The position numbers and the translations under genes are program-made. Source: Caballeronia sp031450805 (GTDB lineage: Bacteria; Pseudomonadota; Gammaproteobacteria; Burkholderiales; Burkholderiaceae). From it: a stretch of 64,000 nucleotides of DNA. Below are positions 63,078-64,000 of this stretch, one piece after another; positions within the stretch are counted from its first letter, which is position 1, and each line of letters starts with the position of its first letter. Where the stretch lies: assembly GCF_031450805.1 (NCBI RefSeq), contig NZ_JARTVY010000001.1:1178001-1242000 (forward strand). The letters are read 5' to 3'. The notes under the pieces are model-generated. The model had not been told where the DNA came from. It worked only from the letters and a program-made list of their open reading frames with translations, and ran no database searches.

Positions 63078-64000
63078 ATGAACGCTCCCGCCGAGTTTGC
63101 ACGCGCCGTATGCCCGCATGATTGTCCCGATACCTGCGCGATGCGCGTCACCGTGCAGAACGGCAAGGCCATCAAAATCAGCGGAGATCCCGATCACCCC
63201 CCGACGCAGGGCGTCCTCTGCACGAAGGTCACGCGATACGCCGAGCGCACGCATCACAAGGATCGTCTGGTTACGCCATTGCGGCGCGTCGGACCCAAGG
63301 GCGCAGGAAAATTCGAAGCGATCGGCTGGGACGAAGCGCTGCGCATCGCTGCTGACCGGCTGCAGCCGATCGCGCGTCGCGCGCCGGAAGCGATTCTGCC
63401 GTATAGCTATGCAGGCACGATGGGCCTCGTGCAGGGCGAAAGCATCGCAGCGCGCTTCTTCAACGTGCTCGGCGCATCGCGTCTGGACCGCACGATCTGC
63501 GCCGCCGCCGGCGCGGCCGGCCTGCGTTATACCTATGGCGCGAGCGTCGGCATGCACGTCGACTTTTTCGAGGAAAGCGAACTGATTCTGATCTGGGGCG
63601 CGAACCCGATCGCATCGAGCCTGCATTTCTGGACGCGCGCGCAGGAGGCAAAGCGGCGCGGCGCGAAGCTCATCGCGATCGATCCGTACAAGTCGCTGAC
63701 CGCCGAAAAGTGCCATCAGCACATCGCGTTGCGGCCGGGCACGGACGCGGCGCTCGCGCTCGGCATGATGCACGTGCTCATTCGCGAAGGCTTGGTCGAC
63801 CGGCACTATGTCGATGCCCACACGCTGGGCTTCGATGAACTCGCGGAGCGGGCGGCCCTGTATCCGCCGTCGCGTGCTGCCGCGATATGCGGTATCGACG
63901 AGCAAGTGATCGTCGAGCTTGCGCGCGCCTTCGGGTCCGCGAAGAAAGCCGCGATCCGTCTCAACTACGGCATGCAGCGTGTGCGCGGCGGCGGCAACGC
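63078..64000 (+). CDS. Molybdopterin-containing oxidoreductase, N-terminal part (cut by window end)
   Basis: The visible 307 residues start with the [4Fe-4S] motif Cys12-x3-Cys16-x3-Cys20-x27-Cys48 (CPHDCPDTC, then GVLCTK). IGWDEALRIAADRL and LILIWGANPIASS, which bind the bis-MGD cofactor, follow. This is the DMSO reductase superfamily, of the soluble type without a twin-arginine signal. The residue that ligates Mo and the substrate cannot be named from this part. The gene runs past position 64000 and diverges from the M20 gene. Confidence 0.9.
   Translation, partial: MNAPAEFARAVCPHDCPDTCAMRVTVQNGKAIKISGDPDHPPTQGVLCTKVTRYAERTHHKDRLVTPLRRVGPKGAGKFEAIGWDEALRIAADRLQPIARRAPEAILPYSYAGTMGLVQGESIAARFFNVLGASRLDRTICAAAGAAGLRYTYGASVGMHVDFFEESELILIWGANPIASSLHFWTRAQEAKRRGAKLIAIDPYKSLTAEKCHQHIALRPGTDAALALGMMHVLIREGLVDRHYVDAHTLGFDELAERAALYPPSRAAAICGIDEQVIVELARAFGSAKKAAIRLNYGMQRVRGGGN

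Overview
The window is high-G+C chromosomal DNA from a betaproteobacterium of the family Burkholderiaceae; Paraburkholderia/Caballeronia/Burkholderia is the best fit. The reasons are the rRNA and tRNA sequences, the gene orders hemA-prfA-prmC-grxD-ubiX, rpe-gph-trpEGDC and apaG/mltA, and the phenylacetate genes with a PaaR-like operator. This assignment is by recognition; no database was searched. The window is bracketed by two rRNA operons in the same (+) orientation. The left one is cut by the window edge inside the 16S-23S spacer (tRNA-Ala, 23S, 5S at 1-3580). The right one is complete (promoter, 16S, tRNA-Ile, tRNA-Ala, 23S, 5S at about 56086-61672). Their shared part appears identical at a constant offset of 58092 bases until one G/A difference in the terminator.

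Layout. 3.6-5.7 kb: an FAD-dependent dehydrogenase, then a decayed DegP/MucD protease fragment. 5.7-10.8 kb: a hexuronate (galacturonate/altronate) catabolic operon, uxaB-like - MFS transporter - uxaA, facing a GntR/FadR-type regulator with two palindromic candidate operators between them. 10.8-21 kb: accessory and housekeeping genes (methyltransferase, DUF1415, TetR with a perfect 16-bp operator, two MFS transporters, nitroreductase, YegD-like Hsp70, a cold-shock protein with a promoter and long leader, an APC permease). 21-26.2 kb: a core block for cofactors and translation (ygiD, ubiX, grxD, prmC, prfA, hemA). 26.4-31.5 kb: a lower-G+C glycosyltransferase, a small membrane protein, Xaa-Pro aminopeptidase, a HAD phosphatase and a DUF748 protein. 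31.6-42.8 kb: ettA, ychF, a ubiquinone hydroxylase, dsbC, an M61 peptidase, azoR, ung and a CYTH protein. 42.8-48.6 kb: rpe-gph and trpE-G-D-C. 48.9-50.6 kb: apaG, a 49-residue membrane protein and mltA. 50.6-55.9 kb: phenylacetate degradation genes paaN-G-I-K facing paaF. After the second rRNA operon come an M20 amidohydrolase and the start of a molybdopterin oxidoreductase that runs off the window.

Most of the interval is ordinary core chromosome. The most unusual structure occurs twice: a single orphan gene lies between two copies of a transcription terminator, directly behind a core gene (ychF at 33.8-34.9 kb; ung at 40.8-41.4 kb). At the ung locus the two terminator copies match at 47 of 48 bases. 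At the ychF locus they are diverged, and the ychF terminator ends six bases before the orphan gene's ribosome binding site. These are reported as candidate terminator-bracketed single-gene insertions. Other structures read directly from the sequence are the base-paired processing stems of 16S and 23S rRNA, a TetR operator, a PaaR-like operator, and a microprotein gene of 49 codons.
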